A stretch of 22,384 bases of DNA from a virus. A model generated the notes under the pieces. The model was not told the DNA's origin. It was given only the letters and a program-made list of their open reading frames with translations, and made no database searches. Of the stretch, positions 1-6,129 are shown piece by piece. The position numbers and the translations under genes were made by a program. The stretch spans positions 1 through 22,384 of IMG/VR virus record IMGVR_UViG_3300028581_000266. One strand, given 5' to 3'. Within the stretch, counting starts at the first letter, position 1. Every line of letters starts with the position of its first letter.

Positions 1-701
1 CTTGGTGATACTAATACTGTTTCAGAATATATAGGCGCTCCAGCTAACGCTGCTGTAGCTACTCCGTTAAGGTTAAAGCCGTTTGGTATATTAACAACGC
101 CAGTAAGATAGTTGATTGTACCAAGTACCGTTCCTAAAAAATTAGGTTCAACCAAATTACCTGAAATACCATTACCTGCTATTGGTAAATCAATTAAAGT
201 TAATGCATTTTGTAACGCATCTACAGTTGTTATCACAATACTATTTCGCAATAGACAAGTAGTTATACTAACACCGCCAGTATTAGCTTGCTGTGTATTA
301 ATTGTAAATGTTATAGCTTGTCCCACGTTGCCATCACCTGTAGCAGATGTTTGGGCTATAGAGTTTATTTGCGGGTATACACCAAAAAAAGATGTTCTGC
401 TTTCACAAAACCAAGATTGATAACCAGCTATAAACACTGGTGGGTGTACAGTAATGTATCTATTTTTAAAATCAAACAGCGGACTTTCTGGTGGAGCTGT
501 AACTGTATCATAAGTATCTACGTATGGAGTTGTATAAAAACTGAATGTCTCACGTAGGTTTGCTAAGCGTAAATGCTCTGGAAAATCGTATAAAACAAAT
601 GTGTTGATATAGTCATTTATTTGAGCATCTGTTAGCTGGGAGGGAGACAGGCTACGGGTAAGCCGTCTTACTTTAGTTCTGATGGTTTGTAAATCTGCCA
701 T
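1..701 (-). CDS. Phage neck/tail structural protein, partial (C-terminus beyond window)
   Basis: An open frame runs on the minus strand from ATG at 701 to the window edge without a stop, so the C-terminus is missing. A good Shine-Dalgarno (AAGGAT) lies just upstream. The N-terminus reads MADLQTIRTKVRRLTRS and is followed by a helical segment (INDYINTFVLYDFPEHLRL) and then a beta-rich region. From memory this start is conserved among uncultured podovirus-like phages with N4-gp56 capsids, encoded shortly after the capsid gene; I cannot name a characterised homologue. Its place after the capsid and small virion genes suggests a neck, adaptor or tail component. Plus-strand frames over the same DNA are shadows. 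Confidence 0.75.
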   Translation of the reverse strand, partial: MADLQTIRTKVRRLTRSLSPSQLTDAQINDYINTFVLYDFPEHLRLANLRETFSFYTTPYVDTYDTVTAPPESPLFDFKNRYITVHPPVFIAGYQSWFCESRTSFFGVYPQINSIAQTSATGDGNVGQAITFTINTQQANTGGVSITTCLLRNSIVITTVDALQNALTLIDLPIAGNGISGNLVEPNFLGTVLGTINYLTGVVNIPNGFNLNGVATAALAGAPIYSETVLVSP

Positions 702-761
702 ACTACATCCTTATTATGTAAATTGGTTATAGCTTAGCAAACTTACAAACCAGTTGAATTG

Positions 762-1106
762 TTAATTCAATATATTTCTAGTTGCCGCGTATAAAATGCT
801 GTTAATTTCGCCTGTTGGCACTACTTGTGCAAACTGTTCCGCTCCTACTGGCGTTGTGTATGCTGGCATATTAATTGTGTCTATGGGCATAGAAAATGTA
901 GTGTTGGTTAGTACTGTTATAGGTGCTTCAACATGGTTAAGAGGAGTTATGCCGTAACCTTGAGGCACATATAAGCGTACTATTAAACCAGTAACATACT
1001 GATTATCAAATGATGTAGTAATAACTACAGGGTTTGAGTTAGTTATGTTAGTTATAACACGCATAGCAGGTTGGAATATTGGCGTAGCTACAGCAAGTAT
1101 CGGCAT
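762..1106 (-). CDS. Small virion-associated protein, hypothetical
   Basis: A 114-aa protein with no recognised domain. It is rich in Thr, Val, Ile, Asn and Pro, has few charged residues and looks like a small all-beta protein, typical of phage structural components. It starts one base after the stop of the 123-aa gene and is followed by the neck/tail gene, so it is co-transcribed and probably translationally coupled. A 7-bp inverted repeat (TTGAATT/AATTCAA, 754-770) overlaps its stop codon and has no U tract. A role as minor virion or head-tail protein is inferred from position only. Confidence 0.7.
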   Translation of the reverse strand: MPILAVATPIFQPAMRVITNITNSNPVVITTSFDNQYVTGLIVRLYVPQGYGITPLNHVEAPITVLTNTTFSMPIDTINMPAYTTPVGAEQFAQVVPTGEINSILYAATRNILN

Positions 1107-1478
1107 CTAGATCCTTTCTACAGTAATAATCTCTTTACTTGGTTGGGCATCGATACCCATAAAGTCTAATGACTGGAAGCTGCAACGGCGTACTTTTTGC
1201 CCAATCTTAGCAATAGGCTTACCAAACTCGTCTTGGCTATAAGAATGCACTGGGTAAAAACAATTAGTGTTTAGATGACGTGCTACGCCTAGTGGTAACT
1301 CATATATCTCACCATCACGCAACGAATAGTTTTGTGGGGCATCGCCTTTGTATAATTTTATACTAAAGTCCATGACACCGCCTGGCACTTCGTGAAAGAT
1401 AAACTTGCCGCTTACTTTTTCGGCATCACGGTTGCGTAAGGCTTCCATCTCTTTACTTGTTAACTTTTTTCTTTCCAT
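1107..1478 (-). CDS. Conserved small virion protein, hypothetical
   Basis: A 123-aa protein beginning MERKKLTSKEMEALRNRD, with a charged helical N-terminus (about 1-25) followed by a beta-rich body containing FHEVPGGVMDFSIKLYKGD and YELPLGVARHLNTNCFYPVH. From memory, proteins with this EVPGG...LPLGVA+HLN pattern are conserved in metagenomic podovirus-like phages next to the capsid block, without assigned function. The upstream sequence carries a strong Shine-Dalgarno (AAGGGAG). The order MCP, 353-aa virion protein, this gene, 114-aa gene, neck/tail gene argues for a virion or assembly role. Function is inferred. Confidence 0.75.
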   Translation of the reverse strand: MERKKLTSKEMEALRNRDAEKVSGKFIFHEVPGGVMDFSIKLYKGDAPQNYSLRDGEIYELPLGVARHLNTNCFYPVHSYSQDEFGKPIAKIGQKVRRCSFQSLDFMGIDAQPSKEIITVERI

Positions 1479-1500
1479 GATTACTCCCTTGTTAATTGTA

Positions 1501-1520
1501 GGGAGGGCGCAACCCCTCCC
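1501..1520 (-). terminator. GC-rich hairpin between virion genes (attenuator or terminator)
   Basis: Perfect 7-bp stem GGGAGGG/CCCTCCC with a 6-nt loop in the short gap between the 353-aa gene and the 123-aa gene. No U tract follows on the minus strand, so it is better seen as an attenuator, RNA-stability or processing hairpin than a full rho-independent terminator. Its place just after the abundant head genes would fit lowering expression of the genes beyond it. Confidence 0.45.
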
Positions 1521-1532
1521 AAATGAATAAGA

Positions 1533-2594
1533 TTATGCGTATTCTTCAGAGTTAAAGCAAGCTCCAACTTTCCAGAATATAACATCCCCTGCTTGACCAG
1601 CTGGGTTGTTTGCTCGTGCAGCACCGCCTCTTAGTTTGATACCAACAAAACCTTGGTTTACTGTAGCATCAGCCAAAATGTTAGCATTTTGTGATACTGA
1701 GTAAGCTGTGTCTTGACCGAAAGGTATCATCTCTGGCAATTGTGAACCAGCAGCAACTTGTGCAGATGTTGGATAAGCAAAAGCTTCACCGCTACCAACA
1801 ATGTCGATAGTAAAGCGAACTGATCCAAAACCAGCTAAAGCAGCTGTGTTAGCAACTACGCTTGTTACTGTAGCTGATACATAGTTATTTGCTGAACTAG
1901 CGCTTAATAAAGCACTAATTCCTGCTCCACAAACAGCAGGTATATCAAATCTTACTTGCTGTCCTACAGTCATACCGTGAGGCACAGATGTAGCAACAGT
2001 AATAACACCAGCAGCTTGTGTGATGCTAGTAATGATTCTGTTAGCTGGATAGAATCTTGAGCTAATATCAATACGCTGTAAAGCACCATCAGTACCAACA
2101 ACGCCAGAAGCTGTAGCTAATGCGTTATTTGCACCCAATAATGTGTAGTCGTTACCAGCAACAACGCTGACAATCATATCTACGCCATAGTTACCAAATA
2201 CAGGCACACCTAAAACACCAGCAACGTTTCTACCAGTAATACGTACGATATTACCAACAGCTACAGCTACTGCAGCTGTTGTAGCCGCAGATGTTACTAC
2301 AGGCTGAACTGCGCTTGTTTGTGCAGTGGTTGTGTATTTAATAGATGCAAAGTTAGCAGGGTTAGAGTAATCGATTACTGTAAACATGCCTGCAGGAGCT
2401 GTTGTTGCACCGGCGCCATCAATAGCAACACCGTTAGTCATTCCAGTTTGGAAATAAAACTGTAATGGAGCACCAACGCCATCATTAGCTAACATGTTAA
2501 ATACAGTAATCCAGTTTACACCTGGTCTAAATACAATAGTTTTATCCGCACCGGTAGATACGAAATTACCACGTACTATAATTGTTCCGTCCAT
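1533..2594 (-). CDS. Capsid-associated virion protein (353 aa, beta-rich)
   Basis: A 353-aa protein, Ala/Val/Thr/Gly-rich, starting MDGTIIVRGNFVSTG behind a very strong Shine-Dalgarno (AAGGAG). Residues about 200-230 (ITVATSVPHGMTVGQQVRF) resemble the 'T...HG...G..V.F' pattern of the beta domain that databases label E1 FCCH-like and that recurs in phage virion proteins; I give this as a resemblance only. The C-terminus (GDVIFWKVGACFNSEEY) is like the equivalent gene in other N4-gp56 phages, as I recall. It lies 9 nt after the MCP stop, so it should be made in large amounts with the capsid. Likely a decoration, minor capsid or early tail protein; exact role unknown. Confidence 0.8.
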   Translation of the reverse strand: MDGTIIVRGNFVSTGADKTIVFRPGVNWITVFNMLANDGVGAPLQFYFQTGMTNGVAIDGAGATTAPAGMFTVIDYSNPANFASIKYTTTAQTSAVQPVVTSAATTAAVAVAVGNIVRITGRNVAGVLGVPVFGNYGVDMIVSVVAGNDYTLLGANNALATASGVVGTDGALQRIDISSRFYPANRIITSITQAAGVITVATSVPHGMTVGQQVRFDIPAVCGAGISALLSASSANNYVSATVTSVVANTAALAGFGSVRFTIDIVGSGEAFAYPTSAQVAAGSQLPEMIPFGQDTAYSVSQNANILADATVNQGFVGIKLRGGAARANNPAGQAGDVIFWKVGACFNSEEYA

Positions 2595-2603
2595 AATATC
2601 TCC

Positions 2604-3264
2604 TTATTGTGCTAATGTAGCTCTTAGGTTGATAACCCAGAGATCGTTGGTTATTCTTGGACATGTCGCAAATTTGTAGCCTACAGAAGCGTTCAACGCT
2701 AATGGGCCATCATAAATTGGCGGTCTGTAAATAAACGACGCTGAGTACCCATCTTGCTGTACAGTAGCATAAGCTTCCATACCAACGCAGAAGATGTTAT
2801 ACACATCGCTACCATTAACAGAAGCATTTGGGCTAATTGAGCCGATGCTTGATACCAAGAATCTAAGGTTGTTTACGCAACCCCACTCAGAACGTAATGC
2901 ATTTGTAGGAGCTGGGTAATTACTTTTTGATGTAAAGTTATTAACGCCTTCTAGCTCTTTAGTCATGTTTGTATGACATAATGCAAAATACGCATCACGA
3001 ACAGGTGCTGTACCAAACTTATCTTCACCTTCGATGTTATCGGAGATTGTATAAGCGTTGTTACCTAGTAATACACGTGTTACTTCAGACACGTCTAACA
3101 ATGTTAGCTCGGTTGGGCTGTCGCCGTTTACGCCACCAACACAGTTAATAAATGATGCTGTTGATGCCAACATATCACGTGTTAACTGATCTTCGGTTTG
3201 ACGTAGCGATACGCCTAGTCGTGCTGCACATTCGTTAAGAACTGGATCTTGGTTTTGCAATGTG
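2604..3264 (-). CDS. N4-gp56-family major capsid protein, exon 4 (C-terminal part)
   Basis: Encodes the C-terminal 218 residues of the major capsid protein, starting in the conserved segment TLQNQDPVLNE and continuing ARLGVSLRQTEDQLTRDML, the hallmark of the N4-gp56 MCP family. Read alone it looks like a gene beginning at a TTG (3260), but the in-frame codon two before that TTG is a stop, no Shine-Dalgarno fits, and the protein would lack its N-terminal third. I place the exon start at C3264: exon 3 ends in GT and the joined codon GTC gives V, restoring NEQ-V-TLQNQDPVL. The preceding base is G, as expected for the last base of a group I intron. Strongly supported by frame and family match. 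Confidence 0.88.
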
Positions 3265-3988
3265 CATTATTCTGTTACTTTTTTTGACCAAATAGTTTCT
3301 ATTTGGCGGTAGGTCTTGTTATTCCCTACTCCCAAAGTCATCCCTTGGGATCGGACTGTCGCTTCACCTTAAGGTGTCCACTCGCCTCAGTCTCTCAGCG
3401 TGACATTTATGTTTTTATATGGTACACTGTAATACATGAATAAAAATTGGACATCAGAAAAACTTAGTTATTTAGCTGGTATTATAGACGGTGAAGGCAG
3501 TATTACTATTGAAATTCAATCTCAAAGTATACGTCATAATCGCAAATGTGATTATTATTCACTGCGTCTTATAGTTACTAATACAAATTTACCGTTGCTC
3601 AACTGGATTGTTGAAAATTTTGGTGGAAACATACGCCAACGCAAACAAGTGCCAAATAGACGGGCTTGTTATACGTGGTCTCTATGTTCTCATAATGCAG
3701 CTACACTTTTAAAAGCGTGCGAACCGTACATGATTATAAAAAAAGCACATGCGGAAGTTTTTTATGAGTTTTCAACAACTATGTCGAATGCCAACGTTCG
3801 TTTATCTGATGACTTACTTTCTTATCGCAAGGATATGTATTTAAAGCTTAAGCATATTAATAAAACTTATTAAATATCTTCGCCCTTGTTGCCCTCGTCT
3901 TTACGGTGGGTTTCCAAGTCAATCAGAGCGGATTTAAAGCAGGCCATCTGCTTGCAAAACCAAATATTTCAAAGATCATATTTTAAAA
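3265..3988 (-). mobile_element. Group I intron 3 in the capsid gene, carrying an antisense homing endonuclease gene
   Basis: A 724-nt intervening sequence on the minus (transcribed) strand. P1: exon 3 end GAGCAGGT (3996-3989) pairs over 8 bp with GCCTGCTT (3944-3937), with the expected U.G pair at the splice site; the P1 loop holds its own hairpin (AAATAT/ATATTT). P7: GACTG (3392-3388) pairs with CAGTC (3358-3354). P8 is the perfect hairpin CACCTTAAGGTG (3376-3365). A P9-like hairpin ATCCC/GGGAT follows, and the intron ends in G3265. P10 looks weak (about 2 bp). The 5' core half after the IGS is similar to that of intron 1. The plus-strand LAGLIDADG gene sits between the two core halves, a usual location, but points against the intron. 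Confidence 0.87.
3436..3873 (+). CDS. LAGLIDADG homing endonuclease, antisense within the capsid group I intron
   Basis: A 145-aa protein with one LAGLIDADG motif (LAGIIDGEGS, residues about 13-22) near the N-terminus; the acidic residue of the motif gives the catalytic centre and the helix forms the dimer interface. Single-motif enzymes of this size normally act as homodimers that cut the intronless allele and spread the intron by repair. The middle (YYSLRLIVTNTNLPLLNWIVENFGG) matches the usual second half of the fold. It lies wholly inside capsid intron 3 but on the opposite strand, so it cannot be translated from the capsid transcript and needs its own plus-strand promoter; AT-rich sequence at 3413-3435 is the candidate leader, with no strong Shine-Dalgarno. 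Overlap with ribozyme core elements is avoided. Confidence 0.9.
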   Translation: MNKNWTSEKLSYLAGIIDGEGSITIEIQSQSIRHNRKCDYYSLRLIVTNTNLPLLNWIVENFGGNIRQRKQVPNRRACYTWSLCSHNAATLLKACEPYMIIKKAHAEVFYEFSTTMSNANVRLSDDLLSYRKDMYLKLKHINKTY

Positions 3989-4014
3989 ACCTGCTCGTTC
4001 AATACGACATAGGT
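3989..4014 (-). other. Major capsid protein mini-exon 3 (26 nt)
   Basis: Encodes TYVVLNEQ plus the first two bases of a Val codon (ACC TAT GTC GTA TTG AAC GAG CAG GT). This is the expected N4-gp56 stretch between the FYG motif and TLQNQDPVLNE. The 5' border is supported by the preceding G and by P10 pairing of ACCTA (4014-4010) with TAGGT (4043-4039) in intervening sequence 2. The 3' border is set by the P1 helix of intron 3. Reading on past 3989 gives a stop within a few codons, so splicing is required. Confidence 0.85.
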
Positions 4015-4049
4015 CTTTGCGTATTAAACTATTACGGCACCTAGCTTCT
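4015..4049 (-). other. 35-nt intervening sequence 2: group I P1 and P10 without a catalytic core
   Basis: Separates mini-exons 2 and 3, shifts the frame (35 is not a multiple of 3) and contains stops in the capsid frame. The end of exon 2, TACGGT (4055-4050), pairs perfectly with GCCGTA (4038-4033), U.G at the splice site: a textbook P1. Just 5' of that guide, TAGGT (4043-4039) pairs perfectly with the start of exon 3, ACCTA (4014-4010): a textbook P10. The last base is G. Only 18 nt lie between guide and 3' splice site, so no P3-P9 core is present. It could be a coreless intron acted on in trans, a deletion remnant, or an assembly collapse of a full intron. Confidence 0.75.
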
Positions 4050-4076
4050 ACCGTAAAACGAAATCTTTGCGTCAAT
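4050..4076 (-). other. Major capsid protein mini-exon 2 (27 nt)
   Basis: Encodes IDAKISFYG, the N4-gp56 segment directly after LTAVD at the end of exon 1. The 5' border follows a G (4077) and is supported by P10 pairing of ATTGA (4076-4072) with TTAAT (4283-4279) in intron 1. The 3' border is set by the P1 helix of intervening sequence 2 at TACGGT. Both borders fall between codons. Without joining, translation stops three codons after FYG. Confidence 0.85.
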
Positions 4077-4288
4077 CTTCTATTACTTTTTAACCTATTG
4101 CTAGGCGGGCGATCATTTCTGTACGCCTCCTTGTCTTTCGATCAAGGGTTGGACTATCACATCTCTTGCGAGTCTTTGGGTTTAGTCTCTCAGGCTGCAC
4201 GGTTATTCCTGCTTGCCCCTTGTTACCATAGCTTGCGCCGTAGGACTTCAAGTCAATTACCAAAGATTTAACGTGGACATTAACGTCT
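4077..4288 (-). ncRNA. Group I intron 1 in the capsid gene (212 nt, no ORF)
   Basis: Self-splicing-type intron on the minus strand. P1: exon end GTGGAT (4294-4289) pairs over 6 bp with GTCCAC (4278-4273), U.G at the splice site. P10: TTAAT (4283-4279) with exon 2 start ATTGA (4076-4072). P7: GACTA (4187-4183) with TAGTC (4156-4152). A P8-type hairpin CTC/GAG lies between the P7 strands. Downstream are a P9 hairpin CCTTG/CAAGG and further small hairpins (GGCG/CGCC, CCTA/TAGG). The terminal base is G. It shares the block CTGAGAGACT around the 5' strand of P7, and a similar 5' core half, with intron 3, so the two are related. No protein is encoded, so spread would need another endonuclease. Confidence 0.88.
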
Positions 4289-4525
4289 ATCCACAGCTGT
4301 TAGGTTTTGTGGTGGTGGAGTAATACCACTGTTCCCCAAAGGAACCATAGCTGTTTGTAGTGGGTTATATCTACGCATACGTAAAGTATTACCACCATTA
4401 CGAGGCATATTTTTACGCATTGCTGGGATATTATGAATCATGTTCGGCACAGGTACGGACAATAGCTTATAACTAAAGCTTTGTTGAACTGGCGATGGCA
4501 AAATAGAGGTTGTTGTAACTGCCAT
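4289..4525 (-). CDS. N4-gp56-family major capsid protein, exon 1 (N-terminal 79 codons)
   Basis: Encodes the N-terminus of the major capsid protein, from MAVTTTSILPSPVQQSF to QNLTAVD. ATG at 4525 has a clear Shine-Dalgarno (AAGGA). The segment RRYNPLQTAMVPLGNSGITPPPQNL matches the family's early region (basic patch followed by LG.G.TPP). After the GAT (D) codon at 4289 the frame meets intron sequence and stops within three codons. Joined with exons 2-4 it gives 951 nt, a 316-aa MCP in the usual size range. The MCP assembles the icosahedral head around the scaffold encoded just upstream (4725-5537). Confidence 0.87.
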
Positions 4526-4660
4526 TTTTGTTCCTTAATTAAAGTTAATCAATGTACTTCAAGTAAGATGACGAGTCTTTTTACAGTCAGATGATTTGGC
4601 GAGAATCTATACGGCCATTAAAGAAAGGCGAGAGTAGCGAGTTCTCATTACGGCTGGCTT

Positions 4661-4689
4661 TATATTAGCAAAAAGTATATCAGGGTCAA
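4661..4689 (-). promoter_or_regulatory. Candidate promoter for the capsid transcript
   Basis: TTGACC (4689-4684) resembles a sigma70 -35 element. With a 17-nt spacer it faces AATATA (4666-4661), or TATAAA (4664-4659) at 19 nt. It lies in the roughly 200-nt gap between the scaffold gene and MCP exon 1, where no gene is visible, and would give extra transcription of the capsid. Sequence-based guess only. Confidence 0.4.
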
Positions 4690-4724
4690 CTTTAGGGAGC
4701 AGATTGATACTACCCCCTATAATT

Positions 4725-5537
4725 TTATAAGTTTTGACGTGCTGCAAACATCTCTTTGACTAACTGGTCTTTTAACTCTGGCGTTAAACCGTTAGCAAAA
4801 GCATTGGCATGACTTAGAGGCGACTCGCTCTTTTGTGGTGCAATACTACTCAACGACTTAGGCTTAGCTAAGTTCTGTTGAGCTTTGAGCTTGTCAGCAT
4901 CGTATGTTGTATCACGATGAATATTTAATAGCTTGATCATCTTGTACGCCATGGCGTGGGCTTTATAAACATCGCCTGTAGCTAAAATAGCGTCTGCTAC
5001 ATCTGGATCAATCTCACGTAGCTTCTTTTGATTCTCGTATGACACTACCTTCTCAAAATCTGGGAAGTCGTTTTTAATACGCATCTCAGCGGTAGACATA
5101 GCCATACGCTTAGAATCTTCTTCTCTAGCTTTTTTTAGTGCAGCCAACTCTTTTTTAATACTTAAAATGTGGCGACCTTCAGCTAAATCATTCTCCGTTA
5201 TACCCAAGTCGTTTAGGTCGACATCTTCTTCAGCTGGTTTTGTTGCAGCTTGTCGCTGTGCTAGTAACTCACGGGCTTCATCTAATTCACGCTGTAGCTT
5301 TTCTTTAGACTGACGCAGTAAACGCCAATTTTCGTCTTTAACGCTCTTTAGCTCCGCCTCAATAGATTGATCTGGTTGCGCCTGTATCGTTTGCTGTGGG
5401 GCTTCCTCAACAGCTTCCTCTTGCACTTGCTCAACTACTTGCTCTTCAATCATTTCAATACCTTCCTGTTGCATTTTTTTAGCTGCCTCTCTATTCATTT
5501 GATCTATTTGTGATTGTGATGCTATTGGTAAATCCAT
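4725..5537 (-). CDS. Capsid scaffold-like protein
   Basis: A 270-aa acidic and Gln/Glu-rich protein. Residues about 20-60 are a low-complexity E/Q/A/V stretch; about 60-155 form a strongly predicted coiled coil (heptad-like KEKLQRELDEARELLAQRQ and later KKELAALKKAREEDSKRM). The C-terminus (PELKDQLVKEMFAARQNL) is a short amphipathic helix, the usual place for coat-binding in phage scaffolds. It is immediately upstream of the MCP and 4 nt downstream of the conserved 156-aa gene. Composition, coiled coil and position all fit a scaffolding protein that shapes the procapsid and then leaves; there is no direct sequence hallmark, so this is a contextual call. Confidence 0.7.
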   Translation of the reverse strand: MDLPIASQSQIDQMNREAAKKMQQEGIEMIEEQVVEQVQEEAVEEAPQQTIQAQPDQSIEAELKSVKDENWRLLRQSKEKLQRELDEARELLAQRQAATKPAEEDVDLNDLGITENDLAEGRHILSIKKELAALKKAREEDSKRMAMSTAEMRIKNDFPDFEKVVSYENQKKLREIDPDVADAILATGDVYKAHAMAYKMIKLLNIHRDTTYDADKLKAQQNLAKPKSLSSIAPQKSESPLSHANAFANGLTPELKDQLVKEMFAARQNL

Positions 5538-5541
5538 ATCC

Positions 5542-6012
5542 TTACGCCTTTATCAATATTGAGTTATCTGCTTCATTATTTAACTGCTTTGACAGCTTTA
5601 ACAAGTCGCCGTTTTGGTCGGCAAGTACATAATACAACAACCATCTTTCGTCTGGTACTATCTCACCTGCATGCCGTATAAACATTTCGCAGGTATCTTT
5701 TGATGGTAACACCCACAAAAACTGTATCTTATCGTCTTTATGTATCTTGTAGACTGTCTGGTCGTATTCTGGGGTAGGGCATGACGTACGGCATAAAAAG
5801 TAGTTACGCAAAACGTTTTCCATTAAGCGTTCTTTTTTGGTCAACACAACTACATAGTACTCGCCTGTATATTGTTGTCTCCCACGCCGCAAGCACTCAT
5901 AAAAATCTTTTTCATAAGTCTTGTGTATCTCACGTTGCAACTCTATAGGGTCTCTACTATCAGGAGCTTTTTTTAACAGCTCACTAGATATTTTACCAAC
6001 CGTATCTGCCAT
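5542..6012 (-). CDS. Conserved phage protein of unknown function (156 aa)
   Basis: A 156-aa protein with distinct conserved-looking blocks: YEKDFYECLRRGRQQY, YYVVVLTKKERLMENVLRNY, SCPTPEYDQTVYK and FLWVLPSKDTCEMF. From memory, proteins with VVV.TK.ERLM.NVLRNYF and CPTP.YDQ.VY occur next to the terminase/scaffold region of other podovirus-like phages. No catalytic motif is evident. It starts the head-gene run on the minus strand, just before the scaffold gene, so a packaging or head-assembly role is plausible but not shown. Confidence 0.75.
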   Translation of the reverse strand: MADTVGKISSELLKKAPDSRDPIELQREIHKTYEKDFYECLRRGRQQYTGEYYVVVLTKKERLMENVLRNYFLCRTSCPTPEYDQTVYKIHKDDKIQFLWVLPSKDTCEMFIRHAGEIVPDERWLLYYVLADQNGDLLKLSKQLNNEADNSILIKA

Positions 6013-6062
6013 ATTTACCTCATGCTGTTTTTATGTTAACTTTAGTATACATTATCTCTCCT

Positions 6063-6128
6063 GTGGCATGATATGAGATTTGTACCCAAGTAGTTTTTTT
6101 TATTGTTTGATTATAAATGTCATGCCAC
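6063..6128. repeat. 9-bp inverted repeat in the terminase/156-aa gene gap
   Basis: GTGGCATGA (6063-6071) and TCATGCCAC (6120-6128) are perfect inverted copies bracketing about 48 nt of AT-rich DNA that includes an exact TATAAT on the minus strand (6115-6110) without a good -35 at 17 nt. The 117-nt gap holds no gene. It could be a protein-binding site controlling the head-gene promoter or a long-loop RNA hairpin. Confidence 0.45.
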
Positions 6129-6129
6129 T

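Noticed and set aside
112-557. Plus-strand ORFs of 102 and 89 aa
   Set aside because: They overlap the minus-strand neck/tail gene, which has a clear start, Shine-Dalgarno and recognisable N-terminus; the plus-strand products have no family features.
2604-3260. Stand-alone 218-aa gene starting at TTG
   Set aside because: There is no ribosome site and the protein begins in the middle of the N4-gp56 fold; it is exon 4 of the capsid gene.
4015-4049. Programmed translational bypass (T4 gene 60 type) instead of an intron
   Set aside because: The P1 hairpin and nearby stop are reminiscent of it, but the take-off codon GGT has no matching landing codon before ACC, while P10 pairing and the terminal G fit group I splicing. 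Kept only as a weak alternative.
4017-4271. Plus-strand 84-aa ORF
   Set aside because: It lies over intron 1 and mini-exon 2 antisense, with no homology or ribosome site; the ribozyme explains the region.
4280-4525. Independent 81-aa gene
   Set aside because: Its last two codons are intron sequence; the rest is the capsid N-terminus (exon 1).
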